DNA of 64,000 nucleotides from Leisingera aquaemixtae (GCF_019801145.1 NZ_JAHVJQ010000001.1:186001-250000); one strand, 5' to 3'; shown: positions 1 to 9,034, counted from the first letter of the stretch. The notes: a model not told the origin generated them from the sequence alone. Translations and numbers: made by a program.

Positions 1-224
1 TGTTCCAGGATGATCTCGGTGGCGCTGAGGCCGCCGAGCTTGGGCATGTTCAGATCCATCAGCACCACGTCAGGCGCCAGGCGGCCCATCTGCTCCACCG
101 CGTCGCGCCCGTCGGTCAGGGAGCCGACAACCTCGATGTCGTCGTAGCTTTCCAGGATCGACTGGATGCCCTCGGCCACCATCGGGTGGTCATCCACGAT
201 CAGAACTTTAACCGGATCAGCCAT
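1..224 (-). CDS. Response regulator, receiver domain (3' part outside window)
   Basis: Only the N-terminal part of a two-component response regulator lies in the window; the gene runs off the left edge. The visible residues form a CheY-like receiver domain starting ADPVKVLIVDDHPMVAEGI, with the acidic pair (DD) near residues 10-11 and the phospho-acceptor Asp in the VVLMDLNMPK stretch. The DDHPMVAEG pattern is typical of NarL/FixJ-type regulators with a LuxR-like helix-turn-helix C-terminus, which is expected but not visible. It follows the histidine kinase gene on the same strand by about 50 bp and is surely its partner. Two adjacent ATG codons (first bases 227 and 224) follow a GGGGGA box; 224 has the better spacing. 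Confidence 0.88.
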   Translation of the reverse strand, partial: MADPVKVLIVDDHPMVAEGIQSILESYDDIEVVGSLTDGRDAVEQMGRLAPDVVLMDLNMPKLGGLSATEIILE

Positions 225-278
225 CATTCCCCCGATGCAGCTTTCCATTCATCCAAAGGCCGCCGCAGCCTCCTCCGG

Positions 279-1706
279 TCACGGCAATTGCGCAGGTGTG
301 CCTTCCTCGCCCGGTGGCAGCAGGTGGCTCAGCGGCAGGCTGGCCTCGATCACCGTGCCGCTCTGGGTGCCCCGTGATGACAGAATGCGCAAGGTTCCGT
401 CAAGCTGCTCGATCCGCTCCTGCATATTGCGCAACCCGATCCCCGGCCCGCTGCGGGCATCGCGCGGCGGCAGGCCGCGGCCGTTGTCGGAGATCCGCAT
501 GGTGGCGCCGCGGGTGTGGCCGCGCAGGTCGATGCTGACCTTTGTCGCCTCGGCGTGGCGCTCGATATTGGTCAGCGCCTCCTGCGCAATGCGGTAGAGC
601 GCGATCTTGGAATCCTGGTCCAGCCGGTTGCGGAACACCACGGTGGAAAACTCGGTCTCGATGCCGGTGCGGGCGGCGAAATCGTCCGTCAGCGCCTTCA
701 GCGCCGGCCCCAGCCCGAGGTCGTCCAGCACGCCGGGGCGCAGGTCGCGGCTGATCCGGCGCACTTCCGTAATGGCGGTCAGCAGGCTCTCGGTGCCTTT
801 TTCCAGCGGCGCCGCCGCGCCTTCGCCATCGCCGCGCGACAGGCGGCGGCGGGTGTTGTCCAGCGCGTAGCGCACCCCCACCAGCAGCTGGCTGATGCCG
901 TCATGCAGCTCCCGCGCCACCCGGCCGCGCTCTTCCTCCTGGGCGTCGAACACCCGCTGGGTCAGCTCCTTTAGCTTGGCATCCGCCAGCCGCCGCTCGC
1001 GTATGTTCAGGAACATGCCGGAGGCAAAGACCAGCACCAGCGACGTCAGCGTGATCGCCCCGATATACAGGAAGGTGCGCCGCACCCGCGCCTCCACCTC
1101 CGCCCGCGAGGCGGCCACCGTGGCCAGCACATCGTCGATGAAAACCCCGGTGCCGATCGCCCATTGCCAGTCCTGCAGGCCCAGCACATAGGCGATCATC
1201 TGCGCCTCTTCGCCGGTGGAGGGCTTTTCCCAGGTGAAGCTGTGCCAGCCGGCGCCGTCGCGGGCCAGGCGGATGAACTCATCCACCACCGGCACGCCTG
1301 CGCTGTCGGTCAGGCCTGCCCAGTTGCGGTTGATGTATTCGGTCTGCCGCGGGCTCACCAGGTTGGTGCCGTCATAGTCGTAGACGAAAAAGAACCCGTC
1401 CTTGCCGTAGATCATCGCGCTGAGGATCTGGGTGACCTGTTCCTTGGCCGCCGCATCATCCGGCGCCGCCAGGCCATAGATGTGGGCAAAGCCGTTGCGC
1501 GCCTGGGTGACGTAATTGCGCAGCTCCGCTTTCTTGGCTTCCAGCAGCTGCATCTCCAGCGCCTGGATCTCGCGCTCTGCCAGGCTGCGCGACTGGTAGC
1601 CCACCAGCACCGCGATGGCGGTGCCGGCCACGATCAGCGGCAGGGTCATCAGCAGCGACAGCTTCTGCGCGTAGGTGGGGCGCAGCAGGGCGTGAAACAG
1701 GCGCAT
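279..1706 (-). CDS. Sensor histidine kinase, Cache domain, NarL/DegS type
   Basis: Membrane sensor kinase of about 475 residues. A first membrane helix near residues 15-37 is followed by an extracytoplasmic Cache-type sensor region (about 40-215, with YGKDGFFFVYDYDG and the WQWAIGTGVF segment typical of single Cache domains). A second membrane helix follows, then a HisKA_3 dimerisation domain with phospho-acceptor His near 268 (ARELHDGISQ) and a HATPase domain with DNGRGLPP and GIGLRNMQER boxes. The start at 1706 is chosen because a GGAG box lies 5-6 bases upstream; an in-frame ATG at 1772 would add a poor N-terminus. The gene is divergent from the TRAP operon and cotranscribed with the response regulator, so it probably senses the TRAP substrate or a related organic acid (inference). 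Confidence 0.9.
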   Translation of the reverse strand: MRLFHALLRPTYAQKLSLLMTLPLIVAGTAIAVLVGYQSRSLAEREIQALEMQLLEAKKAELRNYVTQARNGFAHIYGLAAPDDAAAKEQVTQILSAMIYGKDGFFFVYDYDGTNLVSPRQTEYINRNWAGLTDSAGVPVVDEFIRLARDGAGWHSFTWEKPSTGEEAQMIAYVLGLQDWQWAIGTGVFIDDVLATVAASRAEVEARVRRTFLYIGAITLTSLVLVFASGMFLNIRERRLADAKLKELTQRVFDAQEEERGRVARELHDGISQLLVGVRYALDNTRRRLSRGDGEGAAAPLEKGTESLLTAITEVRRISRDLRPGVLDDLGLGPALKALTDDFAARTGIETEFSTVVFRNRLDQDSKIALYRIAQEALTNIERHAEATKVSIDLRGHTRGATMRISDNGRGLPPRDARSGPGIGLRNMQERIEQLDGTLRILSSRGTQSGTVIEASLPLSHLLPPGEEGTPAQLP

Positions 1707-1989
1707 CGGCACTCCGCAGCAATTGGTCAGAATCGTGTACCGAATCATTGCCCAGCCGCCCAGCGGAATCAAATGGGGCAGGGCGGATTTCCCTTGATGC
1801 GGGAGTGTGCATTGTTCGCTACCCGCCTGAAATGCGTGCGATTTGCTGCGAAAACCGGCAAAAACGTTCCGTTCTACGCAGTACTAGGTATTCACATAAA
1901 ATCCGCTGCCGCTAGGCTGACCGCACTCGAACCGATCCGCCCCGGGGGGACCCAGGGGCAATCCGAATTGATAATGGGAGGAATAATTA
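1707..1989. promoter_or_regulatory. Divergent intergenic region, sensor kinase / TRAP operon
   Basis: About 280 bp between divergent genes, so it should hold both promoters. The strongest signal is GGGAGGAA at 1976-1983, six bases before the dctP ATG. The 1880-1905 stretch carries GCAGTACTAGGTATTC, including the palindrome AGTACT, and could be a regulator site. I see no site that I can assign with confidence. Confidence 0.4.
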
Positions 1990-3072
1990 ATGGATCGCCG
2001 TTCTTTCTTGAAAACATCCGCGCTGGGCGGGACCGCGGCAGCAGCCAGCACCCTGGCGGCTCCGGCCTATGCCCAGGGCAACCGCACCCTGACCATGGTT
2101 ACCACCTGGGGCCGCGGTCTGGCAGGCGTGCATGACTCGGCGCAATTTGTGGCCGACACCATCACCGCAATGTCTGACGGCACCCTGACCGTTGACGTGA
2201 AAGCCGCAGGCGAGCTGGTCGGCGCGTTCGAAGTGTTCGACGCCGTGACCGCGGGCCAGGCCGACATGTACCACGCCGCTGACTATTACTTCGTCAGCCA
2301 GCATCCGGGCTATGCCTATTTCACCGCCGTGCCGTTCGGCATGACCCCGCAGGAACTGGTGAACTGGTACTACCACGGCGACGGCCACGCGCTGCATGAC
2401 GAGCTGGGCCAGATCTTCGGCCTCAAGTCCTTCATCGGCGGCAACACCGGCCCGCAGGCCGGCGGCTGGTTCAACAAGGAAATCAAAGGCCCCGAGGACT
2501 TTAACGGCCTCAAGTTCCGGATGCCGGGCCTGGGCGGCAAGGCGCTGGGCAAGCTGGGCGCCTCGGTGCAGAACATCCCGGGATCCGAAGTGTATCAGGC
2601 GCTGTCCTCCGGCGCGATTGACGGCACTGAGTGGATCGGCCCCTGGGCGGACGAGAAGGCCGGTTTCCAGGAAATCACCAAGACCTACTACACCGCCGGC
2701 TTCCACGAGCCGGGCGCGGCGCTGTCGGTTGCCACCAACCGCGAAGTGTTCGAAGGCCTGTCGCCTGCCCATCAGAAGATCATCGAGATGGCATCGGCCG
2801 CCGGCCACCAGTGGAGCCTGGCGCAGTTCATGAACAACAACGGTGCAGCGCTGCAGCGCCTGCAGTCCGGCGGTGTGAAGACCCTGGAATTCCCCGACAG
2901 CGTCTGGGATGCCTTCGGTGCAGCCACCAAAGAAACCCTGGACGAGTTCATGGGCGACGAGCTGTTTGCGAAAATCCGCGGCAGCGTCGAAGCGTCGATG
3001 AAAGCCTCCTCCGGCTGGATCACCAAATCCGAAGGCGCCTACCGCGTTCAGCGCGACCGCGTCCTGGGCTGA
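1990..3072 (+). CDS. dctP: TRAP transporter substrate-binding protein DctP
   Basis: Periplasmic solute receptor of a TRAP transporter, 360 residues. The N-terminus has a twin-arginine signal (DRRSFLKTS, hydrophobic stretch, cleavage near AYAQ). The body fits the DctP family, and the GAIDGTEWIGPW segment near residue 215 resembles the TakP/FcbT1 subgroup, whose characterised members bind 2-oxo acids, lactate or aromatic acids; the true ligand cannot be read here. The start is fixed by GGGAGGAA six bases upstream. It is the first gene of dctP-dctQ-dctM and is separated from dctQ by 129 bp holding a hairpin, which suits the usual excess of binding protein over permease. Confidence 0.93.
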   Translation: MDRRSFLKTSALGGTAAAASTLAAPAYAQGNRTLTMVTTWGRGLAGVHDSAQFVADTITAMSDGTLTVDVKAAGELVGAFEVFDAVTAGQADMYHAADYYFVSQHPGYAYFTAVPFGMTPQELVNWYYHGDGHALHDELGQIFGLKSFIGGNTGPQAGGWFNKEIKGPEDFNGLKFRMPGLGGKALGKLGASVQNIPGSEVYQALSSGAIDGTEWIGPWADEKAGFQEITKTYYTAGFHEPGAALSVATNREVFEGLSPAHQKIIEMASAAGHQWSLAQFMNNNGAALQRLQSGGVKTLEFPDSVWDAFGAATKETLDEFMGDELFAKIRGSVEASMKASSGWITKSEGAYRVQRDRVLG

Positions 3073-3093
3073 TCTGCCTGACCGGCATCAACC

Positions 3094-3125
3094 GGATCCT
3101 CCGCTGACAGGCGGGGGATCCTTTT
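3094..3125 (+). terminator. Hairpin plus T-run between dctP and dctQ (partial terminator)
   Basis: GGATCCTCCGC (3094-3104) pairs with GCGGGGGATCC (3111-3121), 11 base pairs including one G-T, with loop TGACAG and TTTT after it. It lies 22 bp after the dctP stop, inside the operon. It probably acts as a leaky terminator or an mRNA-stabilising 3' end that raises binding-protein expression above that of the permeases. Confidence 0.7.
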
Positions 3126-3201
3126 CCAGTTGCGTGACGCGGGCAGTCCGGCCGATGGGCCGCGTGCCTGACCCGCCGCAGCAAAGACCCCCGGGGGAAA
3201 C

Positions 3202-4128
3202 ATGCAGGAAGAGAGTGGCCTCACCTTCTTCGGCGCCATAGCGGGCGGATTGCTCTGGCTGGTCCAGAACATCGCCGGCGCCTTCTATAATTTCGGCTAT
3301 GCCATCACCCATCCGCAGCTCTGGCTCGACTGGTCCGACAAGGCCTCGATCATGCGCTTCGTCTACTACGGCGGCTCGGTCGAGTTCTTCTTTGTCGTCT
3401 TCACCGCCTTCCTGGTGCTGACCGCCGTCGGAATTTACTTCCGCGGCTTCATGTGGGGCATGGTCCGCGGCCTGGAAGGAATGGCCAACACCGTTGGCCG
3501 CTTCTTTGCCTGGGCGGGCCTCCTGATGGTGCTTCAGCAGATCATCATTGTCTTCATGCAGCGGGTGTTCGCCCGGCCCGACATCAGCTTCGGCTTTGGC
3601 ATCCCGTTCAGCCAGGACATCAGCTGGTTTGCCGAAGAACTGAAATTTTACAACGCCTTGGTGGTCTGCCTTTGCGTGACCTACACCTTCGTGCAGGGCG
3701 GCCATGTGCGGGTGGACCTGATCTATTCCGGCATCAGCTTCCGCGCCAAGCGGGTGGTCGACATGCTCGGCTCGCTTTTGTTCATGATGCCCGCCGCGGT
3801 GCTGACGTGGATGTACGGCTGGTTCTTCCTGTGGCGCCATCTGATCGTGCCGAAACCCTCGGCCTCGGACACGCTCGACCGGCTGGTGATGAAATCCCGC
3901 GCCCTGCGCTGGAACGTGGAGACCATCGGCTTCAGCCCCAACGGGTTCAACGCCTACTTCCTGTTCAAGATCCTGCTGATCGCCTTTGCAGGCCTCGTGT
4001 TCCTGCACGCCATCGCCTTCTTCTACCGCTCGTTCCTCGAGTTCGTCGAAGGCCAGGGCAGTGAAAACAAATACCTCGACAAGGACAGCCTTGGAGAGGG
4101 TGAAGAAGCCTACGAAGGCACGCACTAA
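3202..4128 (+). CDS. dctQ: TRAP transporter small permease DctQ
   Basis: Small membrane subunit of the TRAP transporter, 308 residues, clearly longer than the usual 160-220 residues. Hydrophobic segments near residues 60-80, 100-120, 160-180, 195-215 and 255-275 give the four-helix DctQ core plus extra hydrophobic sequence. The VQGGHVRVDLIY stretch in the second half is the DctQ signature region (G-H-V-R-V-D). The soluble C-terminus is acidic. The start follows CCCCCGGGGGAAAC with GGGGGAA at good spacing. dctM begins 16 bp after the stop. The length fits the FcbT2-like subgroup. Confidence 0.9.
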   Translation: MQEESGLTFFGAIAGGLLWLVQNIAGAFYNFGYAITHPQLWLDWSDKASIMRFVYYGGSVEFFFVVFTAFLVLTAVGIYFRGFMWGMVRGLEGMANTVGRFFAWAGLLMVLQQIIIVFMQRVFARPDISFGFGIPFSQDISWFAEELKFYNALVVCLCVTYTFVQGGHVRVDLIYSGISFRAKRVVDMLGSLLFMMPAAVLTWMYGWFFLWRHLIVPKPSASDTLDRLVMKSRALRWNVETIGFSPNGFNAYFLFKILLIAFAGLVFLHAIAFFYRSFLEFVEGQGSENKYLDKDSLGEGEEAYEGTH

Positions 4129-4143
4129 GGGGACGTCGGAAAC

Positions 4144-6498
4144 ATGCTATTTGGACTTGATGGCGTCGAGATCGGCCTGCTCATCGTATTCTTTTGCCTC
4201 TTCGGGGGCATCCTCTCCGGCTTTCCGGTGGCCTTTGCCATCGGCGGCGCCGGGATCATCTCCTTCGGGATCATCGCCGCGCTGGACAGCGCCGGCATCC
4301 TGATCCACCAGGCCATCGACACCTCGTCGCAGGCCTACCGCGACCTGGTGGGGTCGGGCGTCAGGCCCGACAAGATATCTGTATTCCGCTACCCGGACCT
4401 GCCGCGCATGGCGGAACCGGTGTTTGCCCAGGGCTGGGAAGTGGCGCTGGACCGCAACGTCTCCTTCATCGTCAACCGGATGAACGAGCGGGTGCTGGCG
4501 GGCGCGTCGATTGAAACCCTGCTGGCGGTTCTGATGTTCGTGCTGATGGGCATCACCCTGGAACGCTCCAAGATCGCCAACGACCTGTTGACCACCATGG
4601 CGCGCGTCTTTGGCCCGCTGCCCGGCGGTCTGGCGGTGTCGATCGTGGTTGTGGGCGCGTTCCTTGCGGCCTCCACCGGCATCGTCGGCGCCACCGTGGT
4701 GACCATGGGCCTGCTGGCCCTGCCGACCATGCTGCGCAACAACTATTCGCCGGAGCTGGCGACCGGCGTGATCGCGGCCTCGGGAACCCTGGGCCAGATC
4801 ATCCCGCCGTCCATCGTGATCGTTCTTCTCGGCACGCTGGCGGGCGATCTCTACTCCACCGCGCAGGAAACCCGCGCGATGGAGGCAGGCTGCTCCGACG
4901 CGCTCACCTACCTGGGCGAGCCGGCGGTGGTATCGGTCGGCACCCTGTTCCAGGCGGCGCTGCTGCCGGGTATCCTGCTGGCGATCCTCTATGCCACCTA
5001 TGCCTTCGGCTATGCGCTCCTGAACCCGCACAAGGCGCCTGCCGTGACGCTGGATGGCGGCACCGGCGAGGTGATCACCCGCAACGAAGGGCTGATCTGG
5101 TTCCTGGGTGTGCCTGCGGCGCTGATCGGCGGCGCGATCCTGCTCTCCAGCTTCAACGTGATCGGCAGCCAGAACATCACCGTCTCGACCTTCTCGGATG
5201 CGGGTGAAACCGCGTCCCTGCGCACCAGTGTCGGCGCGGAATGCAAGGCCTCGATGATCGAGCTGCACGGGCAGGAAGCCTGGGATGCTGCGGTGGAGGA
5301 GCAGAAGGCCATCAACGAGGCAGGCGGTGTGGCCCTGGCCAAGCGGCTGAGCGACGAGGAAATCGCCGCCGCCCGCGAAGCCAAGATCGCCTCTGCTGCG
5401 CCGATCGGCACCGGCATCACCGTGATCATGGTTCTCCTGGGCCTGGTGCTGGCCTTCGGCCGCGGCGTGGCGCCTTCGCGCGACGCCAAGCCGCTGATCC
5501 TGGGTTCCATCGGCATCCTGCTGATTGCACTGGTGGATCTGGTGGCGATTGCGCCAACCACCTCTGCAGGCGCCACGGTGCTGTGGATTGCCTTGCCGCT
5601 CCTGCTGGCGCTCTGGGGCTGCCGCGAGGCTGCCGCCCGCTGCGCCAAAAACGATCTGATCCGTGTGGTGTTCCCGCCGCTGGTGCTGATCGTTGCGGTG
5701 CTGGGCTCGATCCTGGGCGGCATCACCAACCCGACGCCCGCCGCGGCGCTGGGGGCAGGCGGCGCCATCATGCTGGCGGCCTACCGCAAGCTGCAGGACG
5801 AGGGCAAATCGGGCAGGATCATCATCTGGTCCACCTTCGCGGTGATGATCTGCATCCTGATCGGCATGAACTTCGACCTGCGCGTCAACCAGGGCGGCGT
5901 CTCTGTCGAGAGCTGGATCGCCTTCATCGCCGCCTATGTGATGTACCTCTACGCGCTGTTCGGGCTGCTCTATGGCTGCTGGGTTCTGTTCCGCTCCGGC
6001 GTATTGACCCCGGTGGTGCGGGAAACCGCCAAGGTGACCTCAATGGTCTTCACCATCCTGATCGGCTCGCAGCTTCTGAACCTGGTGGTGATCTCCTTTG
6101 GCGGCGAGCACTACATCCAGCAGTTCCTGAAAAGCTTCGACAACGAGATGACGGTCTTCCTGATCGTGATGCTGGTGCTGTTCTTCCTGGGCTTCGTGCT
6201 GGACTTCCTGGAGATCATCTACATCGTGATCCCGATTGTTGGTCCGGTGATCTATGGCGGGTCGTTCGACCCGAAATGGGTGACCATCATGGTGGCAGTG
6301 AACCTGCAGACCTCCTTCCTGACACCGCCCTTCGGATTTGCGCTGTTCTACCTGCGCGGGGTGGCACCGAAGGAGGTCACGACGGCCCATATCTACCGAG
6401 GGATCGTGCCCTTCGTGCTGATCCAGGTGGTGGGCATCGGTATCCTCTGGATGTTCCCGTCGATTGTGACCATCGTGCCGGCGCTGATCCCGAACTGA
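4144..6498 (+). CDS. dctM: TRAP transporter large permease DctM, oversized
   Basis: Large permease subunit that carries the sodium-driven transport path, 784 residues against about 430 for ordinary DctM. The N-terminal hydrophobic part is interrupted near residues 58-120 by a soluble segment (YRDLVGSGVRPDKISVFRYP onward). The conserved ASTGIVGATVVTMGLLALP and GTLGQIIPPSIVIV segments follow near 180-225. A further soluble insertion (about 345-415) and extra membrane helices sit before the C-terminal DctM half, which ends with NLQTSFLTPPFGFALFYLRG near 715-735. Large permeases of this size occur in the FcbT3-like group. Last gene of the operon; a strong terminator follows. Confidence 0.9.
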   Translation: MLFGLDGVEIGLLIVFFCLFGGILSGFPVAFAIGGAGIISFGIIAALDSAGILIHQAIDTSSQAYRDLVGSGVRPDKISVFRYPDLPRMAEPVFAQGWEVALDRNVSFIVNRMNERVLAGASIETLLAVLMFVLMGITLERSKIANDLLTTMARVFGPLPGGLAVSIVVVGAFLAASTGIVGATVVTMGLLALPTMLRNNYSPELATGVIAASGTLGQIIPPSIVIVLLGTLAGDLYSTAQETRAMEAGCSDALTYLGEPAVVSVGTLFQAALLPGILLAILYATYAFGYALLNPHKAPAVTLDGGTGEVITRNEGLIWFLGVPAALIGGAILLSSFNVIGSQNITVSTFSDAGETASLRTSVGAECKASMIELHGQEAWDAAVEEQKAINEAGGVALAKRLSDEEIAAAREAKIASAAPIGTGITVIMVLLGLVLAFGRGVAPSRDAKPLILGSIGILLIALVDLVAIAPTTSAGATVLWIALPLLLALWGCREAAARCAKNDLIRVVFPPLVLIVAVLGSILGGITNPTPAAALGAGGAIMLAAYRKLQDEGKSGRIIIWSTFAVMICILIGMNFDLRVNQGGVSVESWIAFIAAYVMYLYALFGLLYGCWVLFRSGVLTPVVRETAKVTSMVFTILIGSQLLNLVVISFGGEHYIQQFLKSFDNEMTVFLIVMLVLFFLGFVLDFLEIIYIVIPIVGPVIYGGSFDPKWVTIMVAVNLQTSFLTPPFGFALFYLRGVAPKEVTTAHIYRGIVPFVLIQVVGIGILWMFPSIVTIVPALIPN

Positions 6499-6525
6499 TC
6501 CGGGCCGCAGGACAAGAAAACAAAA

Positions 6526-6551
6526 AAAGGGGTCCCGAGCGGGCCCCTTTT
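6526..6551 (+). terminator. Rho-independent terminator of the TRAP operon
   Basis: AAAGGGG (6526-6532) pairs with CCCCTTT (6544-6550). The pairing extends inward by about three base pairs and a T-run follows. It lies 28 bp after the dctM stop. Confidence 0.88.
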
Positions 6552-6646
6552 GCATGTTCGGAACGGACAGGGGCGCCGCCCCTCTGCGCCGCTGGCGCAT
6601 TCACCCCGGAGTATTTGCGGAAAGATGAAAGGAGGCGGCGCGGGCC

Positions 6647-7030
6647 TCAGGTGAACTGGATCAGGTCCCAGCGGTTGCCGAAGGGGTCGCGCCAGACGGC
6701 GACGGTGCCATAGGGCTCGTGCCGCGGCTCTTCCTCGAAATGGACGCCCTTGGCCAGCATTGCCGCATGGTCGCGGGCAAAATCATCGGTGGCCAGGAAC
6801 AGGCCGATGCGGCCGCCGAACTGATTGCCGGTCACGGCCTGCTGCTCGGGCCCTTCGGCGCGGGCCAGGATCAGGCTGCCCTGTTCGGCCCCGGGCGGCA
6901 GGATCCGCACCCAGCGTTTGCGGCCCTGGTCAACGTCCTCTGCCAGTTGCCAGCCCAGCTGACCGCAGTAGAAGGCGATGGCGGCGTCGTAATCCGGCAC
7001 CAGCAGCGAAACGGCGTGGAGATACTGCAT
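6647..7030 (-). CDS. VOC (glyoxalase-like) family protein
   Basis: Small protein of 127 residues with the vicinal-oxygen-chelate fold. The start [20 protein letters not shown] is the usual first beta-alpha unit of a bleomycin-resistance/glyoxalase monomer, and the end YGTVAVWRDPFGNRWDLIQ is the usual last strand-loop with DPFGN. A glutamate near residue 100-101 and one near the end could be metal ligands, but the enzyme activity cannot be assigned. Its ATG overlaps the stop of the upstream bpt gene by one base (TGATG), so the two are translationally coupled. Confidence 0.85.
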   Translation of the reverse strand: MQYLHAVSLLVPDYDAAIAFYCGQLGWQLAEDVDQGRKRWVRILPPGAEQGSLILARAEGPEQQAVTGNQFGGRIGLFLATDDFARDHAAMLAKGVHFEEEPRHEPYGTVAVWRDPFGNRWDLIQFT

Positions 7031-7854
7031 CAGCCGCCGCGGTGAATGGGCTGTTCGGGCAGCTGGATATTGGCGACCTGCTCGGCAATCGGGTCGGTCG
7101 ACAGCGGGTGGCTGGCGGTCTCGAACTGCTCCGGATCGGTCATCTTCTTCCATTCGCTCTGATGATAGATTTCCAGGCCGGAGAACTTGGCCTTGTAGCC
7201 CATCTTCTGGCTGCCGGGCACCCAGTAGCCGAGGTAGACATAGGGCAGTCCCGCTTCCTGCGCGATCTTGATGTGATCCAAGATCATGAAGGTGCCGAGC
7301 GAGTCCTGCGGCCGGTCCGGGGCGTAGAAGGAATAGACCATGCTGAGGCCGTCCTCCAGCACATCGGTCAGCGACACCGCGGTCAGTTCGCTGCTGCCCG
7401 GCGCTGCATATTCCACCACCCGGCTGCGCACCGGGGTTTCCTCGATCATCGCGGCGTATTCGAACACGTCCATATCGGCCATGCCGCCATCGGCGTGGCG
7501 ACTGTCCAGGTAGCTGCGGAACAGGGCAAACTGGTCCTCCGTCGCCCAGGGCGAGGTGGCGCGCCGCTCCAGATGCGCGTTGCGCTTCAGGGTGCGCTTC
7601 TGGCTGCGGGTGGGGCTGAAGGCGGCCACGTCGATCCGTGCCGAAAGGCAGGCTGAGCATTCCGAGCAGGACGGCCGGTACAGCACGTTCTGCGAGCGCC
7701 GGAACCCCTGCTGGCTGAGGCTGTTGTTGAGCTGCTCCACCCCGTCGCCCTGCAGCGCGGTGAACAGCTTGCGCTCCATCCGGCCCTCCAGATAGGGGCA
7801 GGGCTGCGGCGCAGTCACATAGAACTGCGGTGCAATAGGAAGCGTATGGCGCAT
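7030..7854 (-). CDS. bpt: Aspartate/glutamate leucyltransferase Bpt (arginyltransferase family)
   Basis: Aminoacyl-tRNA-protein transferase, 274 residues. The family adds Leu (bacterial Bpt) or Arg (Ate) from charged tRNA to the N-terminus of proteins beginning with acidic residues, marking them for ClpS/ClpAP degradation by the N-end rule. Seen here: [16 protein letters not shown] near the N-terminus, the cysteine cluster [15 protein letters not shown] near residues 62-76, and the C-terminal domain with [20 protein letters not shown]. The length is normal. It is coupled to the downstream VOC gene. clpS and clpA are not in the window. Confidence 0.93.
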   Translation of the reverse strand: MRHTLPIAPQFYVTAPQPCPYLEGRMERKLFTALQGDGVEQLNNSLSQQGFRRSQNVLYRPSCSECSACLSARIDVAAFSPTRSQKRTLKRNAHLERRATSPWATEDQFALFRSYLDSRHADGGMADMDVFEYAAMIEETPVRSRVVEYAAPGSSELTAVSLTDVLEDGLSMVYSFYAPDRPQDSLGTFMILDHIKIAQEAGLPYVYLGYWVPGSQKMGYKAKFSGLEIYHQSEWKKMTDPEQFETASHPLSTDPIAEQVANIQLPEQPIHRGG

Positions 7855-7984
7855 TGGAACCCGTCAGCAGTTTCGCGGAACAGGCAGAGCAGTTTGCCTG
7901 TGGTCCCGACGATGATAGCAACGCGGTTCCGGTGCGCCAAGCGGTCTTGTGGAAAATGGTTTAACGGTATCTTGCCGGTTCCGG

Positions 7985-8416
7985 TCAAACCCGCCGGTTC
8001 AGCATCGCCGTGCCCAGGAAGTGGTCCGTCAGCCCCTGGCCGCGCGCGGAGGTCAGCATCAGGATCACCGAGATCACCTGCAGGACCGGCAGCGCCAGAG
8101 ACAGCGAATAGCCCGCGGTGTGCAGTGCCGCCATGCCGCTGTCGAGCCGCTGGCCTGCGCCGTCGCGCAGTTCAATGCCGGCAAAGCGCATGCCCCAGGT
8201 GGCAGAGCCGTTGGCGATGGTCACGGTCCGGTAGGCAAAGCCCACCGCCAGATACAGGAGCGGCCAGATCAGCAGGCCGGTAAAGGCGGTCAGCACCACC
8301 GCGCCGGCGCTGAGCGCAAAGATCAGGATGCTGTCGATGATCCAGGCGATCAGCCGCTTGGCGGGCACAGACGCATAGAATTCTGCCTGGTAGTCGGGAT
8401 CGGGCAGGGCGGTCAT
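7985..8416 (-). CDS. RDD family membrane protein
   Basis: Integral membrane protein of 143 residues with the RDD-domain layout: RLIAWIIDSILIF at the start of the first helix (the Arg and Asp that name the family), a second helix near residues 45-65, then WGMRFAGIELRDGAGQRLD and a final hydrophobic segment. Its function is unknown; some RDD proteins have been linked to ion exchange. It lies downstream of the DUF2852 gene on the same strand, separated from it by a strong terminator, so it may have its own promoter or depend on read-through. Confidence 0.85.
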   Translation of the reverse strand: MTALPDPDYQAEFYASVPAKRLIAWIIDSILIFALSAGAVVLTAFTGLLIWPLLYLAVGFAYRTVTIANGSATWGMRFAGIELRDGAGQRLDSGMAALHTAGYSLSLALPVLQVISVILMLTSARGQGLTDHFLGTAMLNRRV

Positions 8417-8450
8417 GCAGGGGGTCCTTTGCTAAAGGGGGAGGGGGACG

Positions 8451-8477
8451 AAAACCCCGCCCGGACGGCGGGCGGGG
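8451..8477 (-). terminator. Rho-independent terminator after the DUF2852 gene
   Basis: Read on the minus strand, CCCCGCCCG (8477-8469) pairs with CGGGCGGGG (8463-8455) around a five-base loop and is followed by TTTT (8454-8451). It lies about 20 bp after the DUF2852 stop. Confidence 0.85.
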
Positions 8478-8496
8478 CTGCCGAAGGTCAGCGGGA

Positions 8497-8952
8497 TCAG
8501 TGGCGCTTGGGTTCGCCCTGGTCCTCATCTTCGTCCTCCAGGTCCTCGCTGGAGGCGGTACGGGCGCGCTCGTCCATGAACTGGTCGAACTCTGCCTTGT
8601 CCTTGGCCTCGCGCAGGCGGTCCAGGAAAGCCTCGAAATCATGCTGTTCCTGCTCCAGCCGGCGCAGCGTGTCGGCCTTGTAGGCGTCAAAGGCGCTGTT
8701 GCCCGAGGGTTTCATCGCTGAGTAGCCGTGGCGGGCCCAGGACTTGCGGTGGCGGCAGGAGGATTTGCTGAACATGCGTTTGCTCCAGATCATGTAGAAG
8801 AGAAGGGCCAGGCCGACCGGCCAGAAGAACACGAAGCCCAGTACCATGGCGGCGATCCAGGCGCCCTTGCCCTTGCTGTCCAGCCAGGCTTCGCTGCGGG
8901 AAAACCAGCCCTGCACCGGCGCAGCGGGGGCGGTTGGGGTGAAACTCGTCAT
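8497..8952 (-). CDS. DUF2852 domain membrane protein
   Basis: Protein of 151 residues recognised as a DUF2852 member, a family common in alphaproteobacteria and without known function. One strong membrane segment lies near residues 30-55 (GAWIAAMVLGFVFFWPVGLA). A basic region with SSCRHRKSWARHGY follows, then a charged, probably coiled-coil stretch (FDAYKADTLRRLEQEQHDFE, about 88-130) and a very acidic tail. Two copies of a 19-bp inverted-repeat sequence lie 24 and 83 bp upstream of the ATG and may be operators for this gene. Confidence 0.85.
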   Translation of the reverse strand: MTSFTPTAPAAPVQGWFSRSEAWLDSKGKGAWIAAMVLGFVFFWPVGLALLFYMIWSKRMFSKSSCRHRKSWARHGYSAMKPSGNSAFDAYKADTLRRLEQEQHDFEAFLDRLREAKDKAEFDQFMDERARTASSEDLEDEDEDQGEPKRH

Positions 8953-8975
8953 CGGGGTCCTCCAGGTTAGGGTGA

Positions 8976-8994
8976 ATGTAAATCCCTTTCACAT
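8976..8994. promoter_or_regulatory. Putative operator copy 1, 19-bp imperfect palindrome
   Basis: ATGTAAATCCCTTTCACAT. The outer ATGT pairs with ACAT, and the inner AA pairs with TT. An almost identical copy lies 59 bp away at 9035-9053. Both are just upstream of the DUF2852 gene. Confidence 0.5.
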
Positions 8995-9034
8995 GAATGC
9001 ATATCGGAAGCCTCCGGGGGGCTTTCAAGCCCCT

